A stretch of DNA of 64,000 bases from Globisporangium splendens (taxonomy: Eukaryota > Oomycota > Peronosporomycetes > Pythiales > Pythiaceae): the NCBI GenBank assembly GCA_006386115.1, contig VFIW01000021.1, forward strand, positions 1 to 64,000. Reading direction: 5' to 3'. How positions within the stretch are numbered: the stretch's first letter is position 1; each line of letters opens with the position of its first letter. The position numbers and the translations under genes were made by a program. The notes under the pieces were generated by a model. The model was not told the origin of the DNA. It saw nothing but the letters and a program-made list of their open reading frames with translations, and ran no database searches. Shown here piece after piece: positions 19,573 to 32,748 of the stretch.

Positions 19573-22500
19573 GCCTCCCTCAACGGGGACAGCAACGATG
19601 CCGAGTGCGGTCGTCAAGTCTTGGTGTCTCGGACCTGGCAACCCCTTGGTGAGCAGATCGGCCAACATCTTGGCTGTCTCGCAGTACACGACTCCCACGG
19701 CACCGGACTTCACTTCGTCACGGATGTGATGGAACTTGATGTCGATGTGCTTGGCTCGACCATGGTTGACTGGGTTCTTGGTCATCTTGATGCATGACTG
19801 GTTGTCTTCGTGGATCACGAGCTTGGGGCAGTCGGCGCCGGCAGCAGTGAGGATCTCGCACAGAAGTCGGTGCACCCACTTGCCTTCTTGGATCGCCAGG
19901 CTGAGCGCAATGTACTCGGCCTCACTCGTCGAGAGCGACACGCTGGACTGTTTCTTGCTGCCCCAGCTGACCGGTCCGCCGACCATCTTGAACACATAGC
20001 CGGAAGTCGACTTGCGATCCGAAACGTCGCCGGCCCAGTCGGCGTCGGAGTAGCACTCGAAGTCGACTTGTCCGCTCGACTTGAATCGAATGCCGTGTGA
20101 CTTGGTGCCTTGCAAGTACCGAAAAATGCGCTTGACCGCCGTCCAGTGCACAACTTGCGGCGATTCCATGAAGCGCGCAACCATGCCGACTGCGAACGCG
20201 ATGTCGGGCCGCGTCGCGCACATCAAGTGCATGAGTGCACCGACGGCTTCACGAAAAGGCGCATCGGTGGCAGCCGAGTCGGGGTCGAACTTGAGCATTC
20301 TTGTGCTGATGTCGACCGGACTTGCCGCAGGCTTGCACTCTTCCATGCCGAAACGCCGCAAAATGTCGTCGACGTAACGACGCTGGCACAGTGTCACACT
20401 GCCATCGTCGTGGTCGATGAGCTCGATGCCGAGCACGAACTTGCACTTGCCGCTGTCGGTCATCTCGAAGCGCTGCTTGAGCTGCTGCTTCACTTGCGCA
20501 ATGATCTCGACGGAACTTCCGGTCACGATCACGTCGTCGACGTACACCAGGAGCAACGCGCACTGATCATCGACGACCTTGAGGTATAGACACGGGTCGA
20601 AGTCGGACACGGCAAAGCCGATCGAGCGCACGAACTCGTCGAAAGTCTCGTTCCACACGCGAGACGCCTGCTTGAGACCATAGATCGACTTGAGCAGCTC
20701 GAGGCAGTCGTGGTCGGAGTCGATCTCCATGCCTTCGGGCACCAAGATGAACACGACTTCTTTCATCGCGCCGTACAGGAACGCCGTCACGACGTCGAGT
20801 TGGTCGACGTGCCAGCCGAAAAATTTGGCGAGCGCGATCACGATGCGCAGCGTCACGTACTTCACGACTGGCGCGAACGTCTCCGTGTAGTCGATGCCGT
20901 ACTTCTGTTTGAACCCCTTTGCGACGAGTCGAGCCTTGTACTTGTTGATCGACCCGTCCGCGTTGCGCTTGATCTTGAAAACCCACTTGGTACCGATAGC
21001 GTGTTGACCGGCAGGGAGCTTCGCCGCGCGGAACACACCGCGCAATCTCATCGACTTGAGCTCGGCGCGAATCGCATCGCGCCAGTGCACTTGGTCGGGG
21101 CCGCTGACAGCTTCTTGAAACGAGGTTGGCGCAGACATGTCGGTCGCAACGACCATGTTCGCGCTTGCGCGCCACCACTCCACGGGCGAAATGCGCTGCC
21201 GAGTCGAACGCCGAGTCGCACCGTCGTCATTGTCGTCCTTCACATCGTCTTCGGTCGGGATTTCGGCCGACTGCGACGCACCAGCACGGCGTTTGCCAGT
21301 GTACTTGAAGTCGGAAAGTCGATAGCCTCCCTCGATGTCGATCGCCTCAAGTCGAGTCAGGAGTTCCGAAACGCCACCCGCCGAGTTGTTCAGAAGCGAA
21401 CCGCCGATCACGGACTCGTCGAAGTTGACATCGCGACTGATCACAACGCGCTCCCCCTCGATGTCATACACGCGATACGCCTTCGACGCTTCTTCGTAGC
21501 CGACGAAAAGACTGGGTCGCGACTTCGCGTCCCACTTGAGCCGCTTCTCCTTCGGCGTCAGAACGTACGCCAAACAGCCGAAAACACGCATGTGCTTGAC
21601 ACTCGGCTTGGACTTGTGCACCATTTCGAACGGTGTCTTCGTGTCGGACTTGGGCGATGGCAGGCGATTTTTGATGTAAATCGCCGTCATCGCAGCTTCG
21701 GCCCAGAACGACTTGTCCAAGCGCGCGTGGTGGAGCATGCATCGACCGATGGTCACGATAGTGCGAATCGCGCGCTCTGCAGTGCCGTTCGCCTGGTGCG
21801 CGTACGGAACCGTCACTTGCTGCATGATGCCGCGATCTGCATAGAACTGCTTGATCGAGTTCGTCGCGAACTCCTTGGCCCCGTCATGGCGAACGAACTT
21901 GACACGAGCGCCGAACTGGTTGCCGACTTGTACGATGAACTTTTTGAGCATCGCCTCGCTGTCGGACTTGTGCTCGAGGCAAAAGCCTTGCATCGAGCCA
22001 CTGCTCTCGTCGACGATCAGGAGCAAATACTTGCTTCCACCGATGCTGTCGACTTCCATCGGGCCACAGATGTCGAAGTGCAGCAGTTCGAAGAGTCCGA
22101 AACTGCGCTTCTCGTAGTTGGTCTTGAATGGTTTTTGGACCATTTTGCCTTGCTGGCAACCGCGACACGCAGCCAAATCCGGCGCAAAGTCTGCGTCCTT
22201 GACCATGCGCTTGTCGACAAGTTGGCGAAGTGCTTGCACCGACGCATGACCCATGCGCTCGTGCAGAGTCGACGCCGAGTTGACCTTCGTCGCCGCCATC
22301 GCAGACTTCGGTGCCGAACTCGCTGGAACACGGAGCCAGTAGAGACCGTCGACAAAGTCGGCAGTCGCGACCACCTTGCGCGAGTTCTTCATCAACACGT
22401 TCATGCTCGGACCGTCGAACACGACTTGGAACTTGTTCGCCTTGTTGATCTGCGGGATTGAGAGCAGGTTCTTGCCGATAGTTGGCACGAACAGCACGTC

Positions 22501-23550
22501 GTTCACCTCGAGATCGCGCACTCGACCGTTTGGCAGCGCGATCCGCTCGTGCACCGTGCCGACGCCGAGGATCTTGGTCTTGTTCCCGTTCGCAACGACC
22601 AAATCGCCATGGTCGTCCTCGTCCAGGTGCACAAACTTGGACTTGTCGTTGCAGATGTGGTGCGTCGCGCCACTGTCGATCGCCCACATCCCGCACTTGT
22701 CGTCCTTCGCAGCAGTCATGCTGCATTCCATGGACACGATGAACGCCAGTCGCGTGTCATCGTCGTAGTCGGAGTAGTCGTCGCACTCGACGTAGTTGGT
22801 CCGCTTGCCCGCGTAGCCGCCCGTGCGCTTGCGCCTTTGCTGCTTGTTCTTGGTCCAGCACCGGTCGACGGTGTGGCCGACCTTGCCACAAAACGAGCAC
22901 ACCCGAGGCTCGTTCTCGGCAGCAAACGCTTTCGCACGATCTTCGGTCTTGATCACCTTCTTCTCACCCGAGCGCTTGATATGCTCGTTCGTGAGTGCTT
23001 GAACGACGTCTTGCGTCTTGAGATCCGCGTTCCGCATCTCCAAGTTCAGCACGACGTTGTCGTAGCTCTTGGGCAGACTGCGTAGCAGACAGATCGCCAC
23101 GTCTTCGTCCTCCATCTTCGCGCCGATGCTGACGAGCTTGGCGTGGATGTTGAGAACCTCGTTGCAGTGGTGCAACAGATTGTCGCCTTCCTTCATCTCG
23201 ATGCTGAACAACTGGCGCTTGAGGAAGATGCGACCCGCCTTCTGCGAGCCTTCGTACATCGCCTTCAGTCGTCCCCACGCGACCCACGCCTCTTCGCAGT
23301 CGTCGACGATGTGATGGTACTCAGCGTCGATGTGCAGCAGGAGCAGGCCGAATGCGACGTTGTTCGTACGAATGTACTCGTCCTTGATGCGCGCGTCCGT
23401 GAACGTGGGTGTCACCTCGCGGTTCACCACGTCCCACACGGACTTGGTCAGGAGCACGCCACGCATGTAGCGTGCCCACGTCGCGTAGTTGTCGCCGTTG
23501 AACTTGGCGATCACGGTCTTCTCAGTCATGCTTGTCGTGCTTGGGCTCAT
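19567..23550 (-). CDS. copia-1 copy D gag-pol polyprotein, intact, 1327 aa
   Basis: The one full-length uninterrupted frame of the array. Domains by residue: gag with UBN2-type N-terminus (about 10-200); CCHC zinc knuckle Cys218, Cys221, His226, Cys231; aspartic protease Asp292-Ser-Gly-Ala; integrase zinc module with HERMGH and CRGC; integrase core Asp493, Asp556, Glu592 with 35 residues between the last two; reverse transcriptase with YVDD at 1003-1006; RNase H with Asp1169 in SDADWAGD plus SEAEY and HEDNQS. The start ATG is the first and lies inside the primer-binding site. The stop TAA lies in the first 6 bp of the 3' LTR. The domain order protease-integrase-RT-RNase H is diagnostic of Ty1/copia. 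It is a candidate source copy for the degenerate neighbours. Confidence 0.96.
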   Translation of the reverse strand: MSPSTTSMTEKTVIAKFNGDNYATWARYMRGVLLTKSVWDVVNREVTPTFTDARIKDEYIRTNNVAFGLLLLHIDAEYHHIVDDCEEAWVAWGRLKAMYEGSQKAGRIFLKRQLFSIEMKEGDNLLHHCNEVLNIHAKLVSIGAKMEDEDVAICLLRSLPKSYDNVVLNLEMRNADLKTQDVVQALTNEHIKRSGEKKVIKTEDRAKAFAAENEPRVCSFCGKVGHTVDRCWTKNKQQRRKRTGGYAGKRTNYVECDDYSDYDDDTRLAFIVSMECSMTAAKDDKCGMWAIDSGATHHICNDKSKFVHLDEDDHGDLVVANGNKTKILGVGTVHERIALPNGRVRDLEVNDVLFVPTIGKNLLSIPQINKANKFQVVFDGPSMNVLMKNSRKVVATADFVDGLYWLRVPASSAPKSAMAATKVNSASTLHERMGHASVQALRQLVDKRMVKDADFAPDLAACRGCQQGKMVQKPFKTNYEKRSFGLFELLHFDICGPMEVDSIGGSKYLLLIVDESSGSMQGFCLEHKSDSEAMLKKFIVQVGNQFGARVKFVRHDGAKEFATNSIKQFYADRGIMQQVTVPYAHQANGTAERAIRTIVTIGRCMLHHARLDKSFWAEAAMTAIYIKNRLPSPKSDTKTPFEMVHKSKPSVKHMRVFGCLAYVLTPKEKRLKWDAKSRPSLFVGYEEASKAYRVYDIEGERVVISRDVNFDESVIGGSLLNNSAGGVSELLTRLEAIDIEGGYRLSDFKYTGKRRAGASQSAEIPTEDDVKDDNDDGATRRSTRQRISPVEWWRASANMVVATDMSAPTSFQEAVSGPDQVHWRDAIRAELKSMRLRGVFRAAKLPAGQHAIGTKWVFKIKRNADGSINKYKARLVAKGFKQKYGIDYTETFAPVVKYVTLRIVIALAKFFGWHVDQLDVVTAFLYGAMKEVVFILVPEGMEIDSDHDCLELLKSIYGLKQASRVWNETFDEFVRSIGFAVSDFDPCLYLKVVDDQCALLLVYVDDVIVTGSSVEIIAQVKQQLKQRFEMTDSGKCKFVLGIELIDHDDGSVTLCQRRYVDDILRRFGMEECKPAASPVDISTRMLKFDPDSAATDAPFREAVGALMHLMCATRPDIAFAVGMVARFMESPQVVHWTAVKRIFRYLQGTKSHGIRFKSSGQVDFECYSDADWAGDVSDRKSTSGYVFKMVGGPVSWGSKKQSSVSLSTSEAEYIALSLAIQEGKWVHRLLCEILTAAGADCPKLVIHEDNQSCIKMTKNPVNHGRAKHIDIKFHHIRDEVKSGAVGVVYCETAKMLADLLTKGLPGPRHQDLTTALGIVAVPVEGGY

Positions 23551-23554
23551 AACC
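23539..23554 (-). other. Half-tRNA primer-binding site of copia-1 (copy D)
   Basis: Element strand GGTTATGAGCCCAAGC directly follows the LTR end. Its complement GCTTGGGCTCATAACC has the form of an initiator tRNA-Met anticodon arm, with CAT as the anticodon. Ty5 and Drosophila copia are known to prime from the anticodon region of this tRNA. The gag ATG (23550-23548) is part of the site. The same site is seen at the other copies, changed in A (one base) and damaged in I. Confidence 0.8.
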
Positions 23555-23979
23555 TGTTAAAGGTCGAAAGCGGTCGATGGACGGAATCTAGAAGAGAAGA
23601 GCTTGAGATGGTAAAATGGAAAGTGAGATTGGCTTAGAGTGTGGTTGCGCCGCAGTGCATGGCGCAAGCCATCACCGTTGGACACAAACACTGATGTGTG
23701 GATGCGAGCTTCGATCGCTCGCAGCCACAAGAAACTAGTGGTCACTACGCTCCTAGCCACACAAAGTGGGTGGGTGTGGGTACCTACGCTAGCCAATCAA
23801 AATGCAGAGTCCTACGCTGTCACACTTCGGACCTTATCCCATATGCATGATTACGCACTGTGCAGATGATGATGTCATGGGGTCGACAGTCATCTGCACA
23901 TGAGTGCTGGTCCCGTTGCTGAATGCACAGCGTGGGCACAAGCGCGGCACAGTGTGCCAGCGACTTGGTACACTTAATA
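23555..23979 (-). repeat. copia-1 LTR between copies D and E
   Basis: 425 bp. It is the 5' LTR of intact copy D and contains the 11-bp inverted repeat. No difference from the LTR at 19148 was seen. Confidence 0.93.
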
Positions 23980-26900
23980 GCCTCCCTCAACGGGGACAGC
24001 AACGATGCCGAGTGCGGTCGTCAAGTCTTGGTGTCTCGGACCTGGCAACCCCTTGGTGAGCAGATCGGCCAACATCTTGGCTGTCTCGCAGTACACGACT
24101 CCCACGGCACCGGACTTCACTTCGTCACGGATGTGATGGAACTTGATGTCGATGTGCTTGGCTCGACCATGGTTGACTGGGTTCTTGGTCATCTTGATGC
24201 ATGACTGGTTGTCTTCGTGGATCACGAGCTTGGGGCAGTCGGCGCCGGCAGCAGTGAGGATCTCGCACAGAAGTCGGTGCACCCACTTGCCTTCTTGGAT
24301 CGCCAGGCTGAGCGCAATGTACTCGGCCTCACTCGTCGAGAGCGACACGCTGGACTGTTTCTTGCTGCCCCAGCTGACCGGTCCGCCGACCATCTTGAAC
24401 ACATAGCCGGAAGTCGACTTGCGATCCGAAACGTCGCCGGCCCAGTCGGCGTCGGAGTAGCACTCGAAGTCGACTTGTCCGCTCGACTTGAATCGAATGC
24501 CGTGTGACTTGGTGCCTTGCAAGTACCGAAAAATGCGCTTGACCGCCGTCCAGTGCACAACTTGCGGCGATTCCATGAAGCGCGCAACCATGCCGACTGC
24601 GAACGCGATGTCGGGCCGCGTCGCGCACATCAAGTGCATGAGTGCACCGACGGCTTCACGAAAAGGCGCATCGGTGGCAGCCGAGTCGGGGTCGAACTTG
24701 AGCATTTTTGTGCTGATGTCGACCGGACTTGCCGCAGGCTTGCACTCTTCCATGCCGAAACGCCGCAAAATGTCGTCGACGTAACGACGCTGGCACAGTG
24801 TCACACTGCCATCGTCGTGGTCGATGAGCTCGATGCCGAGCACGAACTTGCACTTGCCGCTGTCGGTCATCTCGAAGCGCTGCTTGAGCTGCTGCTTCAC
24901 TTGCGCAATGATCTCGACGGAACTTCCGGTCACGATCACGTCGTCGACGTACACCAGGAGCAACGCGCACTGATCATCGACGACCTTGAGGTATAGACAC
25001 GGGTCGAAGTCGGACACGGCAAAGCCGATCGAGCGCACGAACTCGTCGAAAGTCTCGTTCCACACGCGAGACGCCTGCTTGAGACCATAGATCGACTTGA
25101 GCAGCTCGAGGCAGTCGTGGTCGGAGTCGATCTCCATGCCTTCGGGCACCAAGATGAACACGACTTCTTTCATCGCGCCGTACAGGAACGCCGTCACGAC
25201 GTCGAGTTGGTCGACGAGCCAGCCGAAAAATTTGGCGAGCGCGATCACGATGCGCAGCGTCACGTACTTCACGACTGGCGCGAACGTCTCCGTGTAGTCG
25301 ATGCCGTACTTCTGTTTGAACCCCTTTGCGACGAGTCGAGCCTTGTACTTGTTGATCGACCCGTCCGCGTTGCGCTTGATCTTGAAAACCCACTTGGTAC
25401 CGATAGCGCGTTGACCGGCAGGGAGCTTCGCCGCGCGGAACACACCGCGCAATCTCATCGACTTGAGCTCGGCGCGAATCGCATCGCGCCAGTGCACTTG
25501 GTCGGGGCCGCTGACAGCTTCTTGAAACGAGGTTGGCGCAGACATGTCGGTCGCAACGACCATGTTCGCGCTTGCGCGCCACCACTCCACGGGCGAAATG
25601 CGCTGCCGAGTCGAACGCCGAGTCGCACCATTGTCGTCCTTCACATCGTCTTCGGTCGGGATTTCGGCCGACTGCGACGCACCAGCACGGCGTTTGCCAG
25701 TGTACTTGAAGTCGGAAAGTCGATCGCCTCAAGTCGAGTCAGGAGTTCCGAAACGCCACCCGCCGAGTTGTTCAGAAGCGAACCGCCGATCACGGACTCG
25801 TCGAAGTTGACATCGCGACTGATCACAACGCGCTCCCCCTCGATGTCATACACGCGATACGCCTTCGACGCTTCTTCGTAGCCGACGAAAAGACTGGGTC
25901 GCGACTTCGCGTCCCACTTGAGCCGCTTCTCCTTCGGCGTCAGAACGTACGCCAAACAGCCGAAAACACGCATGTGCTTGACACTCGGCTTGGACTTGTG
26001 CACCATTTCGAACGGTGTCTTCGTGTCGGACTTGGGCGATGGCAGGCGATTTTTGATGTAAATCGCCGTCATCGCAGCTTCGGCCCAGAACGACTTGTCC
26101 AAGCGCGCGTGGTGGAGCATGCATCGACCGATGGTCACGATAGTGCGAATCGCGCGCTCTGCAGTGCCGTTCGCCTGGTGCGCGTACGGAACCGTCACTT
26201 GCTGCATGATGCCGCGATCTGCATAGAACTGCTTGATCGAGTTCGTCGCGAACTCCTTGGCCCCGTCATGGCGAACGAACTTGACACGAGCGCCGAACTG
26301 GTTGCCGACTTGTACGATGAACTTTTTGAGCATCGCCTCGCTGTCGGACTTGTGCTCGAGGCAAAAGCCTTGCATCGAGCCACTGCTCTCGTCGACGATC
26401 AGGAGCAAATACTTGCTTCCACCGATGCTGTCGACTTCCATCGGGCCACAGATGTCGAAGTGCAGCAGTTCGAAGAGTCCGAAACTGCGCTTCTCGTAGT
26501 TGGTCTTGAATGGTTTTTGGACCATTTTGCCTTGCTGGCAACCGCGACACGCAGCCAAATCCGGCGCAAAGTCTGCGTCCTTGACCATGCGCTTGTCGAC
26601 AAGTTGGCGAAGTGCTTGCACCGACGCATGACCCATGCGCTCGTGCAGAGTCGACGCCGAGTTGACCTTCGTCGCCGCCATCGCAGACTTCGGTGCCGAA
26701 CTCGCTGGAACACGGAGCCAGTAGAGACCGTCGACAAAGTCGGCAGTCGCGACCACCTTGCGCGAGTTCTTCATCAACACGTTCATGCTCGGACCGTCGA
26801 ACATGACTTGGAACTTGTTCGCCTTGTTGATCTGCGGGATTGAGAGCATTGGTTCTTGCCGATAGTTGGCACGAACAGCACGTCGTTCACCTCGAGATCG

Positions 26901-27934
26901 CGCACTCGACCGTTTGGCAGCGCGATCCGCTCGTGCACCGTGCCGACGCCGAGGATCTTGGTCTTGTTCCCGTTCGCAACGACCAAATCGCCATGGTCGT
27001 CCTCGTCCAGGTGCACAAACTTGGACTTGTCGTTGCAGATGTGGTGCGTCGCGCCACTGTCGATCGCCCACATCCCGCACTTGTCGTCCTTCGCAGCAGT
27101 CATGCTGCATTCCATGGACACGACGAACGCCAGTCGCGTGTCATCGTCGTAGTCGGAGTAGTCGTCGCGCTCGACGTAGTTGGTCCGCTTGCCCGCGTAG
27201 CCGCCCGTGCGCTTGCGCCTTTGCTGCTTGTTCTTGGTCCAGCACCGGTCGACGGTGTGGCCGACCTTGCCACAAAACGAGCACACCCGAGGCTCGTTCT
27301 CGGCAGCAAACGCTTTCGCACGATCTTCGGTCTTGATCACCTTCTTCTCACCCGAGCGCTTGATATGCTCGTTCGTGAGTGCTTGAACGACGTCTTGCGT
27401 CTTGAGATCCGCGTTCCGCATCTCCAAGTTCAGCACGACGTTGTCGTAGCTCTTGGGCAGACTGCGTAGCAGACAGATCGCCACGTCTTCGTCCTCCATC
27501 TTCGCGCCGATGCTGACGAGCTTGGCGTGGATGTTGAGAACCTCGTTGCAGTGGTGCAACAGATTGTCGCCTTCCTTCATCTCGATGCTGAACAACTGGC
27601 GCTTGAGGAAGATGCGACCCGCCTTCTGCGAGCCTTCGTACATCGCCTTCAGTCGTCCCCACGCGACCCACGCCTCTTCGCAGTCGTCGACGATGTGATG
27701 GTACTCAGCGTCGATGTGCAGCAGGAGCAGGCCGAATGCGACGTTGTTCGTACGAATGTACTCGTCCTTGATGCGCGCGTCCGTGAACGTGGGTGTCACC
27801 TCGCGGTTCACCACGTCCCACACGGACTTGGTCAGGAGCACGCCACGCATGTAGCGTGCCCACGTCGCGTAGTTGTCGCCGTTGAACTTGGCGATCACGG
27901 TCTTCTCAGTCATGCTTGTCGTGCTTGGGCTCAT
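23974..27934 (-). pseudogene. copia-1 copy E gag-pol, two frameshifts
   Basis: A 2-nt insertion near 26849, downstream of the protease, ends the first frame. A 19-nt deletion near 25725, between two GTCGAT direct repeats, shifts the frame upstream of RT. A 6-nt in-frame deletion near 25629 removes two Asp codons. RT (YVDD) and RNase H (SDADWAGD) are intact in the last frame (23974-25644). The 19-nt deletion is shared only with the adjacent copy F. Confidence 0.92.
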
Positions 27935-27938
27935 AACC

Positions 27939-28363
27939 TGTTAAAGGTCGAAAGCGGTCGATGGACGGAATCTAGAAGAGAAGAGCTTGAGATGGTAAAA
28001 TGGAAAGTGAGATTGGCTTAGAGTGTGGTTGCGCCGCAGTGCATGGCGCAAGCCATCACCGTTGGACACAAACACTGATGTGTGGATGCGAGCTTCGATC
28101 GCTCGCAGCCACAAGAAACTAGTGGTCACTACGCTCCTAGCCACACAAAGTGGGTGGGTGTGGGTACCTACGCTAGCCAATCAAAATGCAGAGTCCTACG
28201 CTGTCACACTTCGGACCTTATCCCATATGCATGATTACGCACTGTGCAGATGATGATGTCATGGGGTCGACAGTCATCTGCACATGAGTGCTGGTCCCGT
28301 TGCTGAATGCACAGCGTGGGCACAAGCGCGGCACAGTGTGCCAGCGACTTGGTACACTTAATA
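27939..28363 (-). repeat. copia-1 LTR between copies E and F
   Basis: 425 bp, no difference seen from the LTRs at 14733, 19148 and 23555. Confidence 0.92.
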
Positions 28364-31300
28364 GCCTCCCTCAACGGGGACAGCAACGATGCCGAGTGCG
28401 GTCGTCAAGTCTTGGTGTCTCGGACCTGGCAACCCCTTGGTGAGCAGATCGGCCAACATCTTGGCTGTCTCGCAGTACACGACTCCCACGGCACCGGACT
28501 TCACTTCGTCACGGATGTGATGGAACTTGATGTCGATGTGCTTGGCTCGACCATGGTTGACTGGGTTCTTGGTCATCTTGATGCATGACTGGTTGTCTTC
28601 GTGGATCACGAGCTTGGGGCAGTCGGCGCCGGCAGCAGTGAGGATCTCGCACAGAAGTCGGTGCACCCACTTGCCTTCTTGGATCGCCAGGCTGAGCGCA
28701 ATGTACTCGGCCTCACTCGTCGAGAGCGACACGCTGGACTGTTTCTTGCTGCCCCAGCTGACCGGTCCGCCGACCATCTTGAACACATAGCCGGAAGTCG
28801 ACTTGCGATCCGAAACGTCGCCGGCCCAGTCGGCGTCGGAGTAGCACTCGAAGTCGACTTGTCCACTCGACTTGAATCGAATGCCGTGTGACTTGGTGCC
28901 TTGCAAGTACCGAAAAATGCGCTTGACCGCCGTCCAGTGCACAACTTGCGGCGATTCCATGAAGCGCGCAACCATGCCGACTGCGAACGCGATGTCGGGC
29001 CGCGTCGCGCACATCAAGTGCATGAGTGCACCGACGGCTTCACGAAAAGGCGCATCGGTGGCAGCCGAGTCGGGGTCGAACTTGAGCATTTTTGTGCTGG
29101 TGTCGACCGGACTTGCCGCAGGCTTGCACTCTTCCATGCCGAAACGCCGCAAAATGTCGTCGACGTAACGACGCTGGCACAGTGTCACACTGCCATCGTC
29201 GTGGTCGATGAGCTCGATGCCGAGCACGAACTTGCACTTGCCGCTGTCGGTCTCGAAGCGCTGCTTGAGCTGCTGCTTCACTTGCGCAATGATCTCGACG
29301 GAACTTCCGGTCACGATCACGTCGTCGACGTACACCAGGAGCAACGCGCACTGATCATCGACGACCTTGAGGTATAGACACGGGTCGAAGTCGGACACGG
29401 CAAAGCCGATCGAGCGCACGAACTCGTCGAAAGTCTCGTTCCACACGCGAGACGCCTGCTTGAGACCATAGATCGACTTGAGCAGCTCGAGGCAGTCGTG
29501 GTCGGAGTCGATCTCCATGCCTTCGGGCACCAAGATGAACACGACTTCTTTCATCGCGCCGTACAGGAACGCCGTCACGACGTCGAGTTGGTCGACGTGC
29601 CAGCCGAAAAATTTGGCGAGCGCGATCACGATGCGCAGCGTCACGTACTTCACGACTGGCGCGAACGTCTCCGTGTAGTCGATGCCGTACTTCTGTTTGA
29701 ACCCCTTTGCGACGAGTCGAGCCTTGTACTTGTTGATCGACCCGTCCGCGTTGCGCTTGATCTTGAAAACCCACTTGGTACCGATAGCGCGTTGACCGGC
29801 AGGGAGCTTCGCCGCGCGGAACACACCGCGCAATCTCATCGACTTGAGCTCGGCGCGAATCGCATCGCGCCAGTGCACTTGGTCGGGGCCGCTGACAGCT
29901 TCTTGAAACGAGGTTGGCGCAGACATGTCGGTCGCAACGACCATGTTCGCGCTTGCGCGCCACCACTCCACGGGCGAAATGCGCTGCCGAGTCGAACGCC
30001 GAGTCGCACCGTCGTCATTGTCGTCCTTTACATCGTCTTCGGTCGGGATTTCGGCCGACTGCGACGCACCAGCACGGCGTTTGCCAGTGTACTTGAAGTC
30101 GGAAAGTCGATCGCCTCAAGTCGAGTCAGGAGTTCCGAAACGCCACCCGCCGAGTTGTTCAGAAGCGAACCGCCGATCACGGACTCGTCGAAGTTGACAT
30201 CGCGACTGATCACAACGCGCTCCCCCTCGATGTCATACACGCGATACGCCTTCGACGCTTCTTCGTAGCCGACGAAAAGACTGGGTCGCGACTTCGCGTC
30301 CCACTTGAGCCGCTTCTCCTTCGGCGTCAGAACGTACGCCAAACAGCCGAAAACACGCATGTGCTTGACACTCGGCTTGGACTTGTGCACCATTTCGAAC
30401 GGTGTCTTCGTGTCGGACTTGGGCGATGGCAGGCGATTTTTGATGTAAATCGCCGTCATCGCAGCTTCGGCCCAGAACGACTTGTCCAAGCGCGCGTGGT
30501 GGAGCATGCATCGACCGATGGTCACGATAGTGCGAATCGCGCGCTCTGCAGTGCCGTTCGCCTGGTGCGCGTACGGAACCGTCACTTGCTGCATGATGCC
30601 GCGATCTGCATAGAACTGCTTGATCGAGTTCGTCGCGAACTCCTTGGCCCCGTCATGGCGAACGAACTTGACACGAGCGCCGAACTGGTTGCCGACTTGT
30701 ACGATGAACTTTTTGAGCATCGCCTCGCTGTCGGACTTGTGCTCGAGGCAAAAGCCTTGCATCGAGCCACTGCTCTCGTCGACGATCAGGAGCAAATACT
30801 TGCTTCCACCGATGCTGTCGACTTCCATCGGGCCACAGATGTCGAAGTGCAGCAGTTCGAAGAGTCCGAAACTGCGCTTCTCGTAGTTGGTCTTGAATGG
30901 TTTTTGGACCATTTTGCCTTGCTGGCAACCGCGACACGCAGCCAAATCCGGCGCAAAGTCTGCGTCCTTGACCATGCGCTTGTCGACAAGTTGGCGAAGT
31001 GCTTGCACCGACGCATGACCCATGCGCTCGTGCAAAGTCGACGCCGAGTTGACCTTCGTCGCCGCCATCGCAGACTTCGGTGCCGAACTCGCTGGAACAC
31101 GGAGCCAGTAGAGACCGTCGACAAAGTCGGCAGTCGCGACCACCTTGCGCGAGTTCTTCATCAACACGTTCATGCTCGGACCGTCGAACACGACTTGGAA
31201 CTTGTTCGCCTTGTTGATCTGCGGGATTGAGAGCAGGTTCTTGCCGATAGTTGGCACGAACAGCACGTCGTTCACCTCGAGATCGCGCACTCGACCGTTT

Positions 31301-32319
31301 GGCAGCGCGATCCGCTCGTGCACCGTGCCGACGCCGAGGATCTTGGTCTTGTTCCCGTTCGCAACGACCAAATCGCCATGGTCGTCCTCGTCCAGGTGCA
31401 CAAACTTGGACTTGTCGTTGCAGATGTGGTGCGTCGCGCCACTGTCGATCGCCCACATCCCGCACTTGTCGTCCTTCGCAGCAGTCATGCTGCATTCCAT
31501 GGACACGACGAACGCCAGTCGCGTGTCATCGTCGTAGTCGGAGTAGTCGTCGCGCTCGACGTAGTTGGCCCGCTTGCCCGCGTAGCCGCCCGTGCGCTTG
31601 CGCCTTTGCTGCTTGTTCTTGGTCCAGCACCGGTCGACGGTGTGGCCGACCTTGCCACAAAACGAGCACACCCGAGGCTCGTTCTCGGCAGCAAACGCTT
31701 TCGCACGATCTTCGGTCTTGATCACCTTCTTCTCACCCGAGCGCTTGATATGCTCGTTCGTGAGTGCTTGAACGACGTCTTGCGTCTTGAGATCCGCGTT
31801 CCGCATCTCCAAGTTCAGCACGACGTTGTCGTAGCTCTTGGGCAGACTGCGTAGCAGACAGATCGCCACGTCTTCGTCCTCCATCTTCGCGCCGATGCTG
31901 ACGAGCTTGGCGTGGATGTTGAGAACCTCGTTGCAGTGGTGCAACAGATTGTCGCCTTCCTTCATCTCGATGCTGAACAACTGGCGCTTGAGGAAGATGC
32001 GACCCGCCTTCTGCGAGCCTTCGTACATCGCCTTCAGTCGTCCCCACGCGACCCACGCCTCTTCGCAGTCGTCGACGATGTGATGGTACTCAGCGTCGAT
32101 GTGCAGTAGGAGCAGGCCGAATGCGACGTTGTTCGTACGAATGTACTCGTCCTTGATGCGCGCGTCCGTGAACGTGGGTGTCACCTCGCGGTTCACCACG
32201 TCCCACACGGACTTGGTCAGGAGCACGCCACGCATGTAGCGTGCCCACGTCGCGTAGTTGTCGCCGTTGAACTTGGCGATCACGGTCTTCTCGGTCATGC
32301 TTGTCGTGCTTGGGCTCAT
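28358..32319 (-). pseudogene. copia-1 copy F gag-pol, one frameshift
   Basis: Open from ATG 32319 through gag, protease and integrase (763 codons). The 19-nt deletion near 30111, the same event as in copy E, then shifts the frame. RT and RNase H are open in the following frame (28358-29971). A 3-nt deletion near 29251 removes one Met in RT (RFETDSGK). The same Met is missing in copy J. RNase H motifs are present. Confidence 0.92.
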
Positions 32320-32323
32320 AACC

Positions 32324-32748
32324 TGTTAAAGGTCGAAAGCGGTCGGTGGACGGAATCTAGAAGAGAAGAGCTTGAGATGGTAAAATGGAAAGTGAGATTG
32401 GCTTAGAGTGTGGTCGCGCCGCAGTGCATGGCGCAAGCCATCACCGTTGGACACAAATACTGATGTGTGGATGCGAGCTTCGATCGCTCGCAGCCACAAG
32501 AAACTAGTGGTCACTACGCTCCTAGCCACACAAAGTGGGTGGGTGTGGGTACCTACGCTAGTCAATCAAAATGCAGAGTCCTACGCTGTCACACTTCGGA
32601 CCTTATCCCATATGCATGATTACGCGCTGTGCAGATGATGATGTCATGGGGTCGACAGTCATCTGCACATGAGTGCTGGTCCCGTTGCTGAATGCACAGC
32701 GTGGGCACAAGCGCGGCACAGTGTGCCAGCGACTTGGTACACTTAATA
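32324..32748 (-). repeat. copia-1 LTR between copies F and G
   Basis: 425 bp, with more private substitutions than its neighbours (for example GGTCGGTGG near 32341, GTGGTCGCG near 32411, CTAGTCAATC near 32558). It lies at the border between the RNase-H-positive half (B-F) and the deleted half (G-K). Confidence 0.9.

Noticed and set aside
23539..23554. tRNA gene fragment
   Set aside because: Only the anticodon-arm complement is present, at the expected PBS position. No cloverleaf can be formed from the flanks.
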